DNA of 64,000 nucleotides from UMGS1783 sp900555065 (GTDB taxonomy: Bacteria; Bacillota; Clostridia; Oscillospirales; UMGS1783): NCBI GenBank assembly GCA_937991645.1, contig CALKPL010000038.1, positions 1-64,000 of the forward strand, read 5' to 3'. Both the position numbers and the translations under genes were made by a program. Shown one piece after another: positions 1 to 7,229 of this stretch. The first letter of the stretch is position 1. Every line of letters starts with the position of its first letter. Under the pieces are notes generated by a model. It was given only the letters and a program-made list of their open reading frames with translations. It did no database searches and was not told where the DNA came from.

Positions 1-55
1 GGGTCTGCGCATCGGCCAGCGCGTCTATGCGTCGACGGAATTCGGATAGTTTCAT
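1..55 (-). CDS. Partial phage protein, N-terminus only
   Basis: An ATG at 53-55 on the minus strand opens a frame reading MKLSEFRRRIDALADAQT before the window edge. It is preceded by a strong ribosome binding site (AAAGGAGG, about 64-71), and the stop of the upstream gene is only a few bases away, as elsewhere in this operon. The product cannot be identified from 18 residues. Confidence 0.6.
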   Translation of the reverse strand, partial: MKLSEFRRRIDALADAQT

Positions 56-59
56 AATG

Positions 60-347
60 TCAGTCCTCCTTTACCGGGCCGCGCCATTCCCAGCAGCTCC
101 AATGTGGCCCTTTCCTGCTCACGCATTCGTCTCTTTTTAGGCAATATTCGCATTGGCCGCTTAAATCTTCCACCGCCGCATCCCGCTCCCGCTTCACCTG
201 CGCCAGCTCAGCCAGCAGCTTCTCGTTTTCGGCCTGGAGCGTAGAGAGGGCGGTGGCTGCCGCTGCGCATCTGTCACGCTTGTAATGGGATATGCTGTTT
301 TTCTGGCTGATTTCTTGCAGGTCAACAATCAACTGGTTTATGTCCAT
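60..347 (-). CDS. Phage protein, coiled coil plus cysteine cluster, 95 aa
   Basis: Small early-operon protein of unknown function. Residues about 35-60 (rich in Leu, Glu, Lys, Ala) are predicted to form a coiled coil. The C-terminal third has a cysteine cluster (CEYC, CVSR and a later Cys) that could bind zinc. It overlaps the upstream gene by 26 bases, which suggests translational coupling. I do not recognise a named family. The strong ribosome binding site of the next gene lies inside its last codons. Confidence 0.75.
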   Translation of the reverse strand: MDINQLIVDLQEISQKNSISHYKRDRCAAAATALSTLQAENEKLLAELAQVKRERDAAVEDLSGQCEYCLKRDECVSRKGPHWSCWEWRGPVKED

Positions 348-597
348 TTTTCAACCTCCGCAACGCCTTCACAAAAGCATCGTATTCGTCCATGTGCCCG
401 ACTTTAATCAGCGGATCATCTTCTCGGAATAGTTGTACCTTTCTTCCGTCATAGGCAATGCAATCATATCCCCTGTGAGAATATCGCCCCTGCCGGATTG
501 TTCCTTTCCCCAAATAGAGAAGAAAACGCTGCGGGTTGCCATCACCAGCAAATCGGTTTCGTACAATATCGCCCTTGACCAGTTCCTCAATGTCCAT
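322..597 (-). CDS. Phage hypothetical protein, 91 aa
   Basis: The frame is open further upstream, but I place the start at the ATG at 595-597 (MDIEELVKGD), which has a GGAGGAGG ribosome binding site. The longer version would overlap the upstream gene heavily. The N-terminal half (VKGDIVRNRF, FLLYLGKG, YDCIAYDGRKVQLF) looks like a small beta-barrel of the kind seen in phage proteins that describe a key-value or YopX-like fold, but no catalytic motif is visible. Function unknown. It is translationally coupled to its neighbours on both sides. Confidence 0.7.
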   Translation of the reverse strand: MDIEELVKGDIVRNRFAGDGNPQRFLLYLGKGTIRQGRYSHRGYDCIAYDGRKVQLFREDDPLIKVGHMDEYDAFVKALRRLKNGHKPVDC

Positions 598-862
598 CGG
601 TGTCCTCCTCCGCTGGTTGCTGGAGCCATTCGAGCCAACATTTACTGCACACCCTATCACACGCTCTCCGGTTTTCTTTGGGGCAATTTGCCCCGAATTG
701 CAGCGCCAGCTCCTCATCGCTCATGGCTCGGATGCGGTCGGCGTTGGTTATAATTTCCGGGTCGCTGTCAATACCATATGTACCACGCAGGGCGGAACAC
801 GCTGACCCTCGATATGTCACGGTGCATTTTGCATATGCCGGGCAATCCTTACAGCCTTTCAT
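587..862 (-). CDS. Phage cysteine-rich small protein, 91 aa
   Basis: Unknown function. Eight or more cysteines are spread over the chain: CKDCPAYAKC near the N-terminus, then CSAL, and near the C-terminus CPKENRRACDRVCSKC. This spacing is typical of small zinc-binding phage proteins. Its 3' end overlaps the next gene by 11 bases and its start overlaps the stop of the upstream gene as ATGA, so it belongs to the same translationally coupled chain. Confidence 0.72.
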   Translation of the reverse strand: MKGCKDCPAYAKCTVTYRGSACSALRGTYGIDSDPEIITNADRIRAMSDEELALQFGANCPKENRRACDRVCSKCWLEWLQQPAEEDTDGH

Positions 863-1263
863 GTGTCCTCCTCTCCCTCCGTCGGGCGGCGGTCATACGG
901 CGCAGGTAACGGCATCCAAGCGATGCACCTACCTTTTTCGCAAAGCCTCTCTCCGTTATTCACAAACCACTTTTGGATAATGTCGTAGTAGAATCTGACC
1001 ACATGGATTCGCTCTGTTTTTGGGCTTTTGTAGGTCAGCAGGCAGGGATACAAGTAGCCAATTCCGTCCAGATTGTCCTCGATGTATTGTCGTGCCTCGT
1101 CCTCTGGAAGTCTTTCCTCCACGCTCACCCACTCGTTCGGCGGGGTGAGGGTAGGCGCTTCGTCAATCAACTGCATCATACCGTATAATTCATCACATTC
1201 GCGGTGAAATACTTTGTTTAGGTTGTTTTTAAGCCAATTTCTGTCAATATTTCGTACTGCCAT
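859..1263 (-). CDS. DUF551-type phage protein, 134 aa
   Basis: The motif WVSVEERLPE around residues 45-54 and the terminal CIAWMPLPAPY around residues 114-124 are the two hallmarks of the DUF551 family, common in early operons of phages of Gram-positive and Gram-negative hosts. The family's role is not known. A long N-terminal segment (about 44 residues, FHRECDELYGMMQLIDEAPT) precedes the domain, and similar segments occur in other phage members. Overlaps the gene on either side by a few bases. Confidence 0.78.
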   Translation of the reverse strand: MAVRNIDRNWLKNNLNKVFHRECDELYGMMQLIDEAPTLTPPNEWVSVEERLPEDEARQYIEDNLDGIGYLYPCLLTYKSPKTERIHVVRFYYDIIQKWFVNNGERLCEKGRCIAWMPLPAPYDRRPTEGEEDT

Positions 1264-1456
1264 CTTTCAGCGCCTCCCCAATTTTTTTAATGCAATCTTC
1301 ACAGAGATAGAATGTTTCTTCCCCGCACGGAACTTTTGGAATCGTCGCTTCATAAACCTTATAAATCTGTTTTGACGAATGAAGCGGCCTAAAATTTGGT
1401 GCGCCACAGGTGCAAAATGTTTTTTCTTTGCATATCTTAATAGTTGGTGTCAGCAT
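1244..1456 (-). CDS. Phage zinc-ribbon-like small protein, 70 aa
   Basis: Contains CTCGAPNF in the first third and CEDCIKKIGEAL near the C-terminus, a two-knuckle arrangement expected to bind one zinc ion. No further domain is visible and I do not recognise a family. It overlaps the following gene by 20 bases. The ribosome binding site lies in the last codons of the 27-codon ORF immediately upstream. Confidence 0.68.
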   Translation of the reverse strand: MLTPTIKICKEKTFCTCGAPNFRPLHSSKQIYKVYEATIPKVPCGEETFYLCEDCIKKIGEALKDGSTKY

Positions 1457-1474
1457 CTTTCAGCGCCTCCAATC

Positions 1475-1558
1475 TCACCGCCCCATGCGGGCGGCAATGC
1501 GAATCAAGGCTATCATGATTAAAAGTACACCAAGAAGCAAAGGGTATTTGTCATCCAT
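1475..1558 (-). CDS. Predicted 27-aa single-span membrane microprotein
   Basis: A very short frame starting at the ATG at 1556-1558, overlapping the stop of the upstream gene, and ending 19 bases before the next start. It reads MDDKYPLLLGVLLIM followed by ALIRIAARMGR: a short acidic N-terminus, one hydrophobic helix and a basic tail, which predicts an inside-positive single transmembrane span. A GGAG ribosome binding site lies about 12 bases upstream. Without it the operon would have an unusual 94-base gap here. Function unknown; real expression is not proven. Confidence 0.5.
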   Translation of the reverse strand: MDDKYPLLLGVLLIMIALIRIAARMGR

Positions 1559-1898
1559 TTTTTATTTTCTCCAATCTCTCCGTCACCATCTCCACGGCCT
1601 CGTCCGTCTTTGCGTCTCCGCACATCTCGCAAAATAATGGTGGTTTCCTATTCAGATAATCGTCCAGCGAAATAGTGTGTGAACACTTGTCACAATGTTC
1701 ATAGCCTGTTTCAGGGTCATGTAACCACTCTCCCCTCCACACCTTCTCCACCTGCTCCCGGCTGACGGGGCGGAGGGCATTCAGACCGGCCTTGAACAGC
1801 TCATAGGACTTTGCTGCCTCCTCGTTTCCAGCGGCAGCGGCTAAGCCACTAGCGACAACTGCGCCCTCGTATTCTTTTATGATTTTTTCCCGCGTCAT
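1551..1898 (-). CDS. Phage hypothetical protein with CxxC pairs, 115 aa
   Basis: The N-terminal half is helical (EGAVVASGLAAAAGNEEAAK). The central part has CDKCSHTISL and CEMCGDAK, two CxxC pairs about 20 residues apart that probably bind zinc. The sequence LHDPETGYEHCDKC resembles segments often found in small phage proteins of gut Firmicutes. No known function. It overlaps both neighbours (ATGA-type junction with the upstream gene at 1895-1898). Confidence 0.72.
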   Translation of the reverse strand: MTREKIIKEYEGAVVASGLAAAAGNEEAAKSYELFKAGLNALRPVSREQVEKVWRGEWLHDPETGYEHCDKCSHTISLDDYLNRKPPLFCEMCGDAKTDEAVEMVTERLEKIKNG

Positions 1899-2203
1899 GG
1901 CTGGGCCTCCAATCGTTCTATTTCCTCCGCGCTCAGAATCGGTGCGCGGGTGTTCCAGGCGAGCATAGCCTCGTATTCAGTGTCATATCGCCCGCCATAG
2001 TCAATATCCCATCCGAACATCATTTCGCAGTCATTGCAAGAAACGCTATAAACATGGTTCCGTGATGGGCGCAATAATCTTGGGTTGTATGCCACAACAT
2101 CTGCGTCTCCCCCGCAGAGCGGACACGGCAACAGCACCCCCGCATCCGTCAGCCGCTTCGCCGCCTCTTTGTCTCCTAAGAGCGCTAATTTTACGTCATC
2201 CAT
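1895..2203 (-). CDS. Lar-type restriction-alleviation family protein, 102 aa
   Basis: The central part has LLPCPLCGGDAD, then VSCNDCEMMFGW about 32 residues later, and ends with the family signature AMLAWNTRAP. These are the features of the Lar restriction-alleviation family, a small zinc protein named after the Rac prophage protein that modulates EcoK type I restriction. Whether phage homologues in Clostridia do the same is unproven. It sits directly downstream of a DNA methylase gene, which fits a counter-restriction role by inference. It starts inside the last codons of that gene. Confidence 0.78.
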   Translation of the reverse strand: MDDVKLALLGDKEAAKRLTDAGVLLPCPLCGGDADVVAYNPRLLRPSRNHVYSVSCNDCEMMFGWDIDYGGRYDTEYEAMLAWNTRAPILSAEEIERLEAQP

Positions 2204-2819
2204 TGCAGATACCTCCCCATTGTTCTGCCATCGCCCGGGCTATGCCGGGAAATGTTTTTGATCTTATCTTGGGATCACGTTCTTTGCGCCCCTGAAAACG
2301 CCGGTAATTCCCGTGCGCGTCCTTGCATCCGCCATTGACATATGGCTCATGCTCATCCAATATATCTGTCGGCTGTAATGGTGGCAATCCTTTGAGCCAC
2401 AGACACGTCCGCTTGCTGTACGGGTGCCCATATTCATACGGCTGTATGGCCTGTGTATATGGAGGCAGCCCGACAAGTTTCATGGGGGTAGGGTTTTCAA
2501 CCGCTATGCGCGGACAATCCGCTTCTATAAATTTCATGAAAAACATTTTTGCTTCCATCGCTTTTTTGTAGCGTTCCGGTACTATCTCTCCCTTTACCCG
2601 CATACGCACAGCTCCGGCATTGGTAAGGTATGTGCATGGAGGATGAGCAATTATTATATCCCACCGCATTTTCAGCAGTTCCAACGCGTCACATTTTAAA
2701 TGCCATTCTGGATGTCCACCAGAACACGGCTCTATATCGCAACTGTATGCTTCATGCCCCAGCTTTCTAAATTCAATCGTTACCGCCTGTGACTCCTCAC
2801 AGGCTACCAATACTCTCAT
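2196..2819 (-). CDS. Phage DNA cytosine methyltransferase-like protein, 207 aa
   Basis: Probably an orphan DNA methylase that marks phage DNA. The N-terminal MRVLVACEESQAV resembles the SAM-binding motif I region of C5-methylases. HPPCTYLT near residue 59 fits the catalytic PPC motif IV, RIAVENPTP near residue 104 fits motif VI, and SKRTCLWL near residue 137 fits motif VIII. At 207 residues it is far shorter than full C5 enzymes and has little room for a target-recognition domain, so specificity is open. No partner endonuclease is near. Ribosome binding site and start are clear after a 73-base gap. Confidence 0.75.
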   Translation of the reverse strand: MRVLVACEESQAVTIEFRKLGHEAYSCDIEPCSGGHPEWHLKCDALELLKMRWDIIIAHPPCTYLTNAGAVRMRVKGEIVPERYKKAMEAKMFFMKFIEADCPRIAVENPTPMKLVGLPPYTQAIQPYEYGHPYSKRTCLWLKGLPPLQPTDILDEHEPYVNGGCKDAHGNYRRFQGRKERDPKIRSKTFPGIARAMAEQWGGICNG

Positions 2820-2892
2820 ATGATCCTCCCACGTCTGAGAGGCGGCGCGCCTTTAAACTAGTGCCTCATATGACTTTATTTATTCTTCCGGA

Positions 2893-3120
2893 TTACATTG
2901 TTTTCAGCATGTAGTATAAGTCCTCATATTCAGACAAGCTCTTTTCTGTCCGTCCGAGTTCACGCCTGTTCCGGTTGTACAGCACCCATGCAACAAACAG
3001 CTTTGCGTCTTTCTGGCGAGCTGTTTTTTTTGTCTTCTGCATATCCCGCCAAACAATATCCACCACAGAATCAAGAAATCGTCCTTCTTCGATCAAGTCG
3101 AGAACTTCTTCCGCTTTCAT
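2893..3120 (-). CDS. Phage hypothetical protein, 75 aa
   Basis: Small, charged, probably all-helical protein (KAEEVLDLIEEGRFLDSVVDI ... RTEKSLSEYEDLYYML when read in parts). No cysteine motif or transmembrane segment. It lies just downstream of the SSB gene with a 13-base spacing, so it is likely co-expressed with the replication genes. I do not recognise a family. Confidence 0.65.
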   Translation of the reverse strand: MKAEEVLDLIEEGRFLDSVVDIVWRDMQKTKKTARQKDAKLFVAWVLYNRNRRELGRTEKSLSEYEDLYYMLKTM

Positions 3121-3133
3121 CTAGCCAACCTCC

Positions 3134-3514
3134 TCAAAACGGCAAATCATCCTCATCCGCGATCTCCTCATAGTCAGGAGACACGGCAGGGCCGCCGTCG
3201 CGCTTTGGCTCCGCAAACTGCACATTGTATGCGACTACCTCTACCGCCTTGCGGTTATTGCCGTCCTTGTCTTTCCATGTGCGGGTCTGTATGCTGCCCT
3301 CCACGAAAATAGCCATGCCCTTGGAAAAGTATCTACACACAAACTCAGCCTGATTACGCCAGCACACTACATCGATAAAATCCACACCCTGATCTTTTCC
3401 GCGACGGTTGACCGCCACAGAAAACGTCGTGACCGGTATGTCGTTCTGCGTCCTGCGCAATTCCGGGTCTTTCGCCAGCCTGCCCAGCAATGTCACTATG
3501 TTCAGGTTCGCCAT
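3134..3514 (-). CDS. ssb: Phage single-stranded DNA-binding protein
   Basis: Binds ssDNA during phage replication and recombination. The OB-fold core covers about residues 1-105: MANLNIVTLLGRLAKDPELR at the start, then FSVAVNRRGKDQGVDFIDVV, CWRNQAEF, and the strand FVEGSIQTRTWKDKDGN. A short acidic linker ends in DDLPF, the conserved tip through which bacterial SSBs recruit partner proteins. The length (126 residues) is normal for a phage SSB. The start has a clear GGAGG-type site. It lies in the replication block with the DnaC-type loader and initiator. Confidence 0.95.
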   Translation of the reverse strand: MANLNIVTLLGRLAKDPELRRTQNDIPVTTFSVAVNRRGKDQGVDFIDVVCWRNQAEFVCRYFSKGMAIFVEGSIQTRTWKDKDGNNRKAVEVVAYNVQFAEPKRDGGPAVSPDYEEIADEDDLPF

Positions 3515-3627
3515 GCTCTATATACCTCCGTATCTCCTTTAAAATGCCGTATGCAAATTGTCTTTTGCCTTTACGGGTATTCTTTTATGACTGTCCGCAT
3601 AAATTGCCCTGTAGGGCGGGAAAGCGG

Positions 3628-3849
3628 CTACTGCCCGTCCTTGCGCTTCCACCTCACCAGCCCGACTACGGACAGGATCAGGTTCAGGCAATATATTAAC
3701 CCCTGCGCATACTGTCCTATCGTCATGTTGTAGATCATCCAAAATGTATTTGTCACGGCCCACACGTAAAAACACCAGCGTTTTTGCAAACTGTTTGCGA
3801 TGGTCCCGATCATTGTCGCCGCCGTGACGATATACGTCAGGATTGTCAA
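3628..3849 (-). CDS. PnuC-like small phage membrane protein, 73 aa
   Basis: Three hydrophobic segments are visible (about residues 3-20, 26-45 and 51-66). The pattern WCFYVWAVTNTFWMIYN followed by a GLVRWKRK end resembles half of a PnuC/SWEET-type vitamin transporter, and short relatives of this kind occur in other phages. I cannot say whether it transports anything. The start is a TTG at 3847-3849 with a GGAGG site overlapping the stop of the RusA gene. The 113 bases downstream (3515-3627) contain no convincing gene. Confidence 0.62.
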   Translation of the reverse strand: MTILTYIVTAATMIGTIANSLQKRWCFYVWAVTNTFWMIYNMTIGQYAQGLIYCLNLILSVVGLVRWKRKDGQ

Positions 3850-4250
3850 GCCTCCGCCTCCTCGTCATAGCACGGAGAGATCGTTACCTCTACGCGGGGA
3901 TTGGTCGCGTCCACATCGAACATGTCAAACATGGTCCGTATATTGCGCCAACCGTCGTTTGGCAGTACGCCGCAATCCACCAGCGCGTCGTTTATAAATT
4001 TTTTGGCAAAGGCGATATTGTCCTTGTCGCGCCGTCGGTCAGGCTCGTACCATGTGTACTCAATATCCACCGGACAGTCGTACGCCGCCCCTCCGAGCTG
4101 ATCGAGGATACACGCCGATATATCCCGCTGTACCAGCCTTTTCAACTTCGCCGCCTTTTGCCGGTGCGTCCGCTCCGCGTCTATGTACTCATTCAGGCCC
4201 GGAAGCCGCATCGGGATTACAAATACTCGCATAGGATGATACGTGTTCAT
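3846..4250 (-). CDS. rusA: RusA-family Holliday junction resolvase
   Basis: Endonuclease that cuts four-way DNA junctions formed by phage recombination. PMRLPGLNEYIDAERTHR near the N-terminus and YEPDRRRDKDNIAFAKKFIND with LVDCGVLPNDGW in the middle match the RusA core. The aspartates of the DRRRDKDN and LPNDGW motifs are the expected metal-binding catalytic residues. The length (134 residues) is normal. The start ATG at 4248-4250 follows a strong TGGAGGTGATCGC ribosome binding site. It lies directly after the helicase-loader gene. Confidence 0.88.
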   Translation of the reverse strand: MNTYHPMRVFVIPMRLPGLNEYIDAERTHRQKAAKLKRLVQRDISACILDQLGGAAYDCPVDIEYTWYEPDRRRDKDNIAFAKKFINDALVDCGVLPNDGWRNIRTMFDMFDVDATNPRVEVTISPCYDEEAEA

Positions 4251-4254
4251 GCGA

Positions 4255-5085
4255 TCACCTCCACGGAAATTCGGGTTGGGTAGCTATGGGCGTTTTATCC
4301 GCGCGCCGTATCCGGCGGGATGGTCCGGAAAATCTGGCGCGTATCTGACACATGCCAAGCACCCGGTCATAGATACGCAAATATTTTGTATCCGCGCTCT
4401 GCATTGCATGTACGGATAGATTCGTAGTTACTACGAGCGGACGGCTCGACCTGTATCGGGTGTCAATCACTTTGTATACGTACTCTATCGCGGTCGGCGT
4501 GTCGCGTTCGACGCCCAAGTCGTCAATGCACAGCAAATCCACATCCCGTATGCGGTCCATCGTGCGGAACCGCTCTCCGGATTGCAGTTTATCCAGCAGA
4601 GCGGGGAAATTTGTCACATACACATCGCAACCCTTATCTATCAGGGCGTTGGCGATACAGCAGGCGTAAAACGTCTTGCCCGTTCCCACGTCGCCATACA
4701 GGAGCAGGCCGGTGCCTGTCCTTTGATGCGTTTCCCAATTTGCCAGATAGTCCCGGCAAATGAGAGATTGCCCGCTGTCCGCTGAATCGTCCGCTGCGAA
4801 TGTCCGGTTGCGATACCCAATATCTTCCATACCGTCCGCAATCACATACTGACGCTTCACCGTATCCTGTATCCGGCGCATACGCTCTCGCTTGCGTTCG
4901 CTCTCCTCGGCCCGGCACTTGCACATGACCGGAACACGGCTTAACCCCCAGACGAATTCATATTCGCCCTCCTTACGCGTACCGCATTTGCCGCATACCC
5001 AAAAGCCGTCTCCGTCCTGATAATCCCCGTCATTCACTTCTACCGTACTGCATGAGAGCGTCCTTATTCGCTCTAGCACGTTCAA
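4255..5085 (-). CDS. dnaC: DnaC/IstB-type helicase loader (AAA+ ATPase)
   Basis: Loads the host replicative helicase at the phage origin. The N-terminal third has a zinc-type cluster (CGKCGT then MCKC). The AAA+ core has Walker A GDVGTGKT near residue 130, Walker B LLCIDDLG near residue 185, a sensor-1 like VVTTNLS and a basic C-terminal end. The start is uncertain: the frame is open to a TTG at 5085, overlapping the upstream gene by 56 bases, but a GTG at 5035-5037 overlapping the upstream stop would give a protein 16 residues shorter and a more usual junction. Gene pair with the initiator upstream. Confidence 0.9.
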   Translation of the reverse strand: MNVLERIRTLSCSTVEVNDGDYQDGDGFWVCGKCGTRKEGEYEFVWGLSRVPVMCKCRAEESERKRERMRRIQDTVKRQYVIADGMEDIGYRNRTFAADDSADSGQSLICRDYLANWETHQRTGTGLLLYGDVGTGKTFYACCIANALIDKGCDVYVTNFPALLDKLQSGERFRTMDRIRDVDLLCIDDLGVERDTPTAIEYVYKVIDTRYRSSRPLVVTTNLSVHAMQSADTKYLRIYDRVLGMCQIRARFSGPSRRIRRADKTPIATQPEFPWR

Positions 5086-5824
5086 TCACCATCCTGTCAT
5101 ACTCATCCTCATCCTGCGAATAGTCCTGTGCACTGTCTTTGCTCCAGCCTGCCGCCGGGGGTATTTCTTCCCATTGTGCGCGGCGCAGAAACGTAGCCGG
5201 ATACGGGACATACTGGCCCGCATTTTGCCGCCACTGCTGCGTCTTCGTCCATTCTTTCACGCCCTTGACGATTGCATCCGCGAGGGCTTCATCAACTTTC
5301 AGCGCAGACCACGCTTTCAGCGCGTCTTTTTTCGCCACCTTGCGCGGATACGCCTGCCAAAATCGGTCAAACTCGTTATTGCCCATTTTGGGCAATATAT
5401 ATTTGGATTCTGGATTCGGATTCGGATTGGATTCTGGCCGCAACTCGCCGCAACTCGCCGCAACTTGCGGCGAAATGGATGCGCTGGGCTTTTCTTCCTG
5501 CGGGGCAGGGTACTTCTCCTTTGAGTTTCGTATCCGTTGATGCAAATGCCACTTTGGAAACATTAGGAACGGTTTCCCGTCTACTTCGTAGAGCCTGACC
5601 AATCCTACTGACGCCATATGGGCAACTGCTTCTTTGATATTCCTCTCGGTGACACCCTGCTTTGTCGCAAAAAGCATTGATCTCAAAAATCCGGGTCTCG
5701 CGTCAATCCGTCCGTTATCGTCCACACGAACGATGAGACGGTAAAACACTGTCTCTTCAAATGCCGTAAGCTGATCCAAGTCATCGCTGTAACAGATGCT
5801 TTCTTTTATGACCCTGTTCGGCAC
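5030..5824 (-). CDS. Phage replication initiator / replisome organiser
   Basis: Likely recognises the phage origin and recruits the DnaC-type loader encoded next. The N-terminal 100 residues (SDDLDQLTAFEETVFYRLIV, NGRIDARPGFLRSMLF) match the winged-helix replisome-organiser domain. A low-complexity, Pro/Ser/Asn-rich linker follows. The C-terminal FDRFWQAYPRKVAKKDALKAW with YVPYPATFLRRAQWEE is the conserved primosomal end seen in many phage initiators. It starts with a GTG at 5822-5824. The phage origin often lies inside such genes; the iterated AACTCGCCGC-type repeat around 5440-5470, in the linker region, is a candidate iteron set. Confidence 0.85.
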   Translation of the reverse strand: MPNRVIKESICYSDDLDQLTAFEETVFYRLIVRVDDNGRIDARPGFLRSMLFATKQGVTERNIKEAVAHMASVGLVRLYEVDGKPFLMFPKWHLHQRIRNSKEKYPAPQEEKPSASISPQVAASCGELRPESNPNPNPESKYILPKMGNNEFDRFWQAYPRKVAKKDALKAWSALKVDEALADAIVKGVKEWTKTQQWRQNAGQYVPYPATFLRRAQWEEIPPAAGWSKDSAQDYSQDEDEYDRMVIERARANKDALMQYGRSE

Positions 5825-6147
5825 AAGTCAGCCCACCCCCATATCTGCGGGAGAAACCGTTCCGGCTTCAATCCCATGTCCTGTTCGTCCAGATAGTTCA
5901 TGCCAAACTCCTCCCTGAATCTGTCTATATCCCAACCATACCGCTCCATTGCCAATGCCTGACCGTATTTGTGCAATGCAAGCATGGTTTGCTTGTTATG
6001 GTGCGCGCCATACGGCGGCTCATTGTGCATATCGTGCGTTAAATCCACCACGAGCCCCAGCCGGTCGCTCTTTTTTCGGTAAGCGCCACCGAACAGATGA
6101 TGCCGCTCCAACCGGTCAGTGCGCCCGGTAATCAGGCATTTTCGCAT
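5806..6147 (-). CDS. HNH-like phage endonuclease-type protein, 113 aa
   Basis: The pattern ERHHLFGGAYRKKSDRLG, then DLTHDMHNEPP, then AHHNKQTM resembles the beta-beta-alpha metal fold of HNH nucleases, with a CxxxxR element at the start (MRKCLITGR). Such proteins replace or accompany NinG/RusA functions in phage recombination modules; a catalytic role here is inferred. Its start has a GGAGG site and overlaps the preceding gene by 32 bases; its 3' end overlaps the initiator gene by 19 bases. Confidence 0.62.
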   Translation of the reverse strand: MRKCLITGRTDRLERHHLFGGAYRKKSDRLGLVVDLTHDMHNEPPYGAHHNKQTMLALHKYGQALAMERYGWDIDRFREEFGMNYLDEQDMGLKPERFLPQIWGWADLCRTGS

Positions 6148-6619
6148 ACAAAGCCTCCAATTCCCGCGGCGGCAGGGTTTCTATGCCCTGTTCCTTGCAT
6201 TCCTCTATGATATAGTCAAGCAGCCGCGAAAACTCTTTGCTGTCATACTCCGACGACCCGAAATACAGCAGGACATTGACACGCCCGTCCGTACGCATAC
6301 CGCCCATGCGCGTACCATGCGCACCCAGTCCGCGCCGCTCCCATGACTGGATAAAACGGTCTGCTTCCTCCGCTGGTATCGGCGCTACAATCATGCGCCC
6401 CGCCTCCCGTACCGCATGCTGGTATATTTCCTCTTTTGTACTGCCCAGAACCGCCGCCAATTTATCGCACAGAATCCACAGATACGCGTTTGCGTCCAAA
6501 CTGCGGCGCGGACGCTTGATCTTTATTGTCACCAGTTTGTCCAGTATTTTACCGCTCGGCTCCTGCTTTAACTCCACTACGGCGACTTTGCCGCTGCTCC
6601 GTATAATTCGTCCTTCCAC
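6116..6619 (-). CDS. NinB-like phage recombination protein, 167 aa
   Basis: The stretch RPRRSLDANAYLWILCDKLA followed by TKEEIYQHAVREAG near residues 36-75 is the signature of NinB/Orf-type proteins, which bind single-stranded DNA and help recombination mediators in lambdoid phages. The C-terminal part is less conserved (LLYFGSSEYDSKEFSRLLD). Start is a GTG at 6617-6619 with a GGAG site nine bases upstream. It lies between the YqaJ exonuclease and the HNH gene, which fits a recombination module. The family call is by motif only. Confidence 0.65.
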   Translation of the reverse strand: MEGRIIRSSGKVAVVELKQEPSGKILDKLVTIKIKRPRRSLDANAYLWILCDKLAAVLGSTKEEIYQHAVREAGRMIVAPIPAEEADRFIQSWERRGLGAHGTRMGGMRTDGRVNVLLYFGSSEYDSKEFSRLLDYIIEECKEQGIETLPPRELEALYAKMPDYRAH

Positions 6620-6653
6620 CTGTAACGCTCCGTTTCACGCTTGCAAATTCGTT

Positions 6654-7229
6654 TTACCACTCCGGGATAACAAGACGCGGCACGTCTTTTAAACTCGGCA
6701 TGGCCCCTTTTTTGAGGCTCTCGCACAGAACTACGATCCGCGGCAGGTATTTCCGCGTAATCCAATGGTAGTCATACGGGATAGGGTGCTCACGCAGCCG
6801 CTTCGGATCGATTGGCAGAAAAAAGTTTGCATACTCCGCATCCGTCATACGATACGAATTGATGACCAGTTCCTTTTTTGCCGCGAACATCTCCACCTGC
6901 GCCTGACCCCAATGCCCCACGGACAGCTTGTATTCATCCTTGTGCGTCTTGATCTCGTGAATTGTGTCCCGCGTCTCGCCGTCCAGATTGACGCGTATCC
7001 GATATTTCGGGATTCGGATCTGCCTGTCCCGTTTCTCTACTCCCAAATAGTCCAGCACCCGGCCTTCATAGGCATTGCCCGCTGCCATGTACTTATTTGT
7101 GTATGTACTTTTTTCAAGCCCCAGTTTTTCAAGCCACCACTTGTAAAAGGTATCTGTATCCCATCGGCGCATGATTATCCCTGTGTCCGACGCGCCGAAC
7201 CACCCCGACCGGTCCTGATCGTGTATCAT
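6654..7229 (-). CDS. YqaJ-type phage exonuclease (PD-(D/E)XK)
   Basis: Probably the 5'-3' exonuclease that resects phage DNA ends for the annealing protein next to it. The N-terminal SGWFGASDTG resembles the GIGGSD entry motif of the YqaJ family, AGNAYEGRVLDYLG carries the helix Glu, and RIRVNLDGETRD with HEIKTHKD supplies the acidic and lysine residues of the nuclease core; WGQAQVEMFA is the following helix. Length (191 residues) is a little short for the family. The start overlaps the stop of the annealing-protein gene as ATGA, a typical pairing. Confidence 0.75.
   Translation of the reverse strand: MIHDQDRSGWFGASDTGIIMRRWDTDTFYKWWLEKLGLEKSTYTNKYMAAGNAYEGRVLDYLGVEKRDRQIRIPKYRIRVNLDGETRDTIHEIKTHKDEYKLSVGHWGQAQVEMFAAKKELVINSYRMTDAEYANFFLPIDPKRLREHPIPYDYHWITRKYLPRIVVLCESLKKGAMPSLKDVPRLVIPEW

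Noticed and set aside
2848..2866. Cluster of restriction-type palindromes (GGCGCGCC, ACTAGT)
   Set aside because: Chance cluster between phage genes; no further vector-like sequence around it.
3515..3627. Mini-ORF of nine codons in the phage gap
   Set aside because: Too short, no ribosome binding site, nothing conserved visible.
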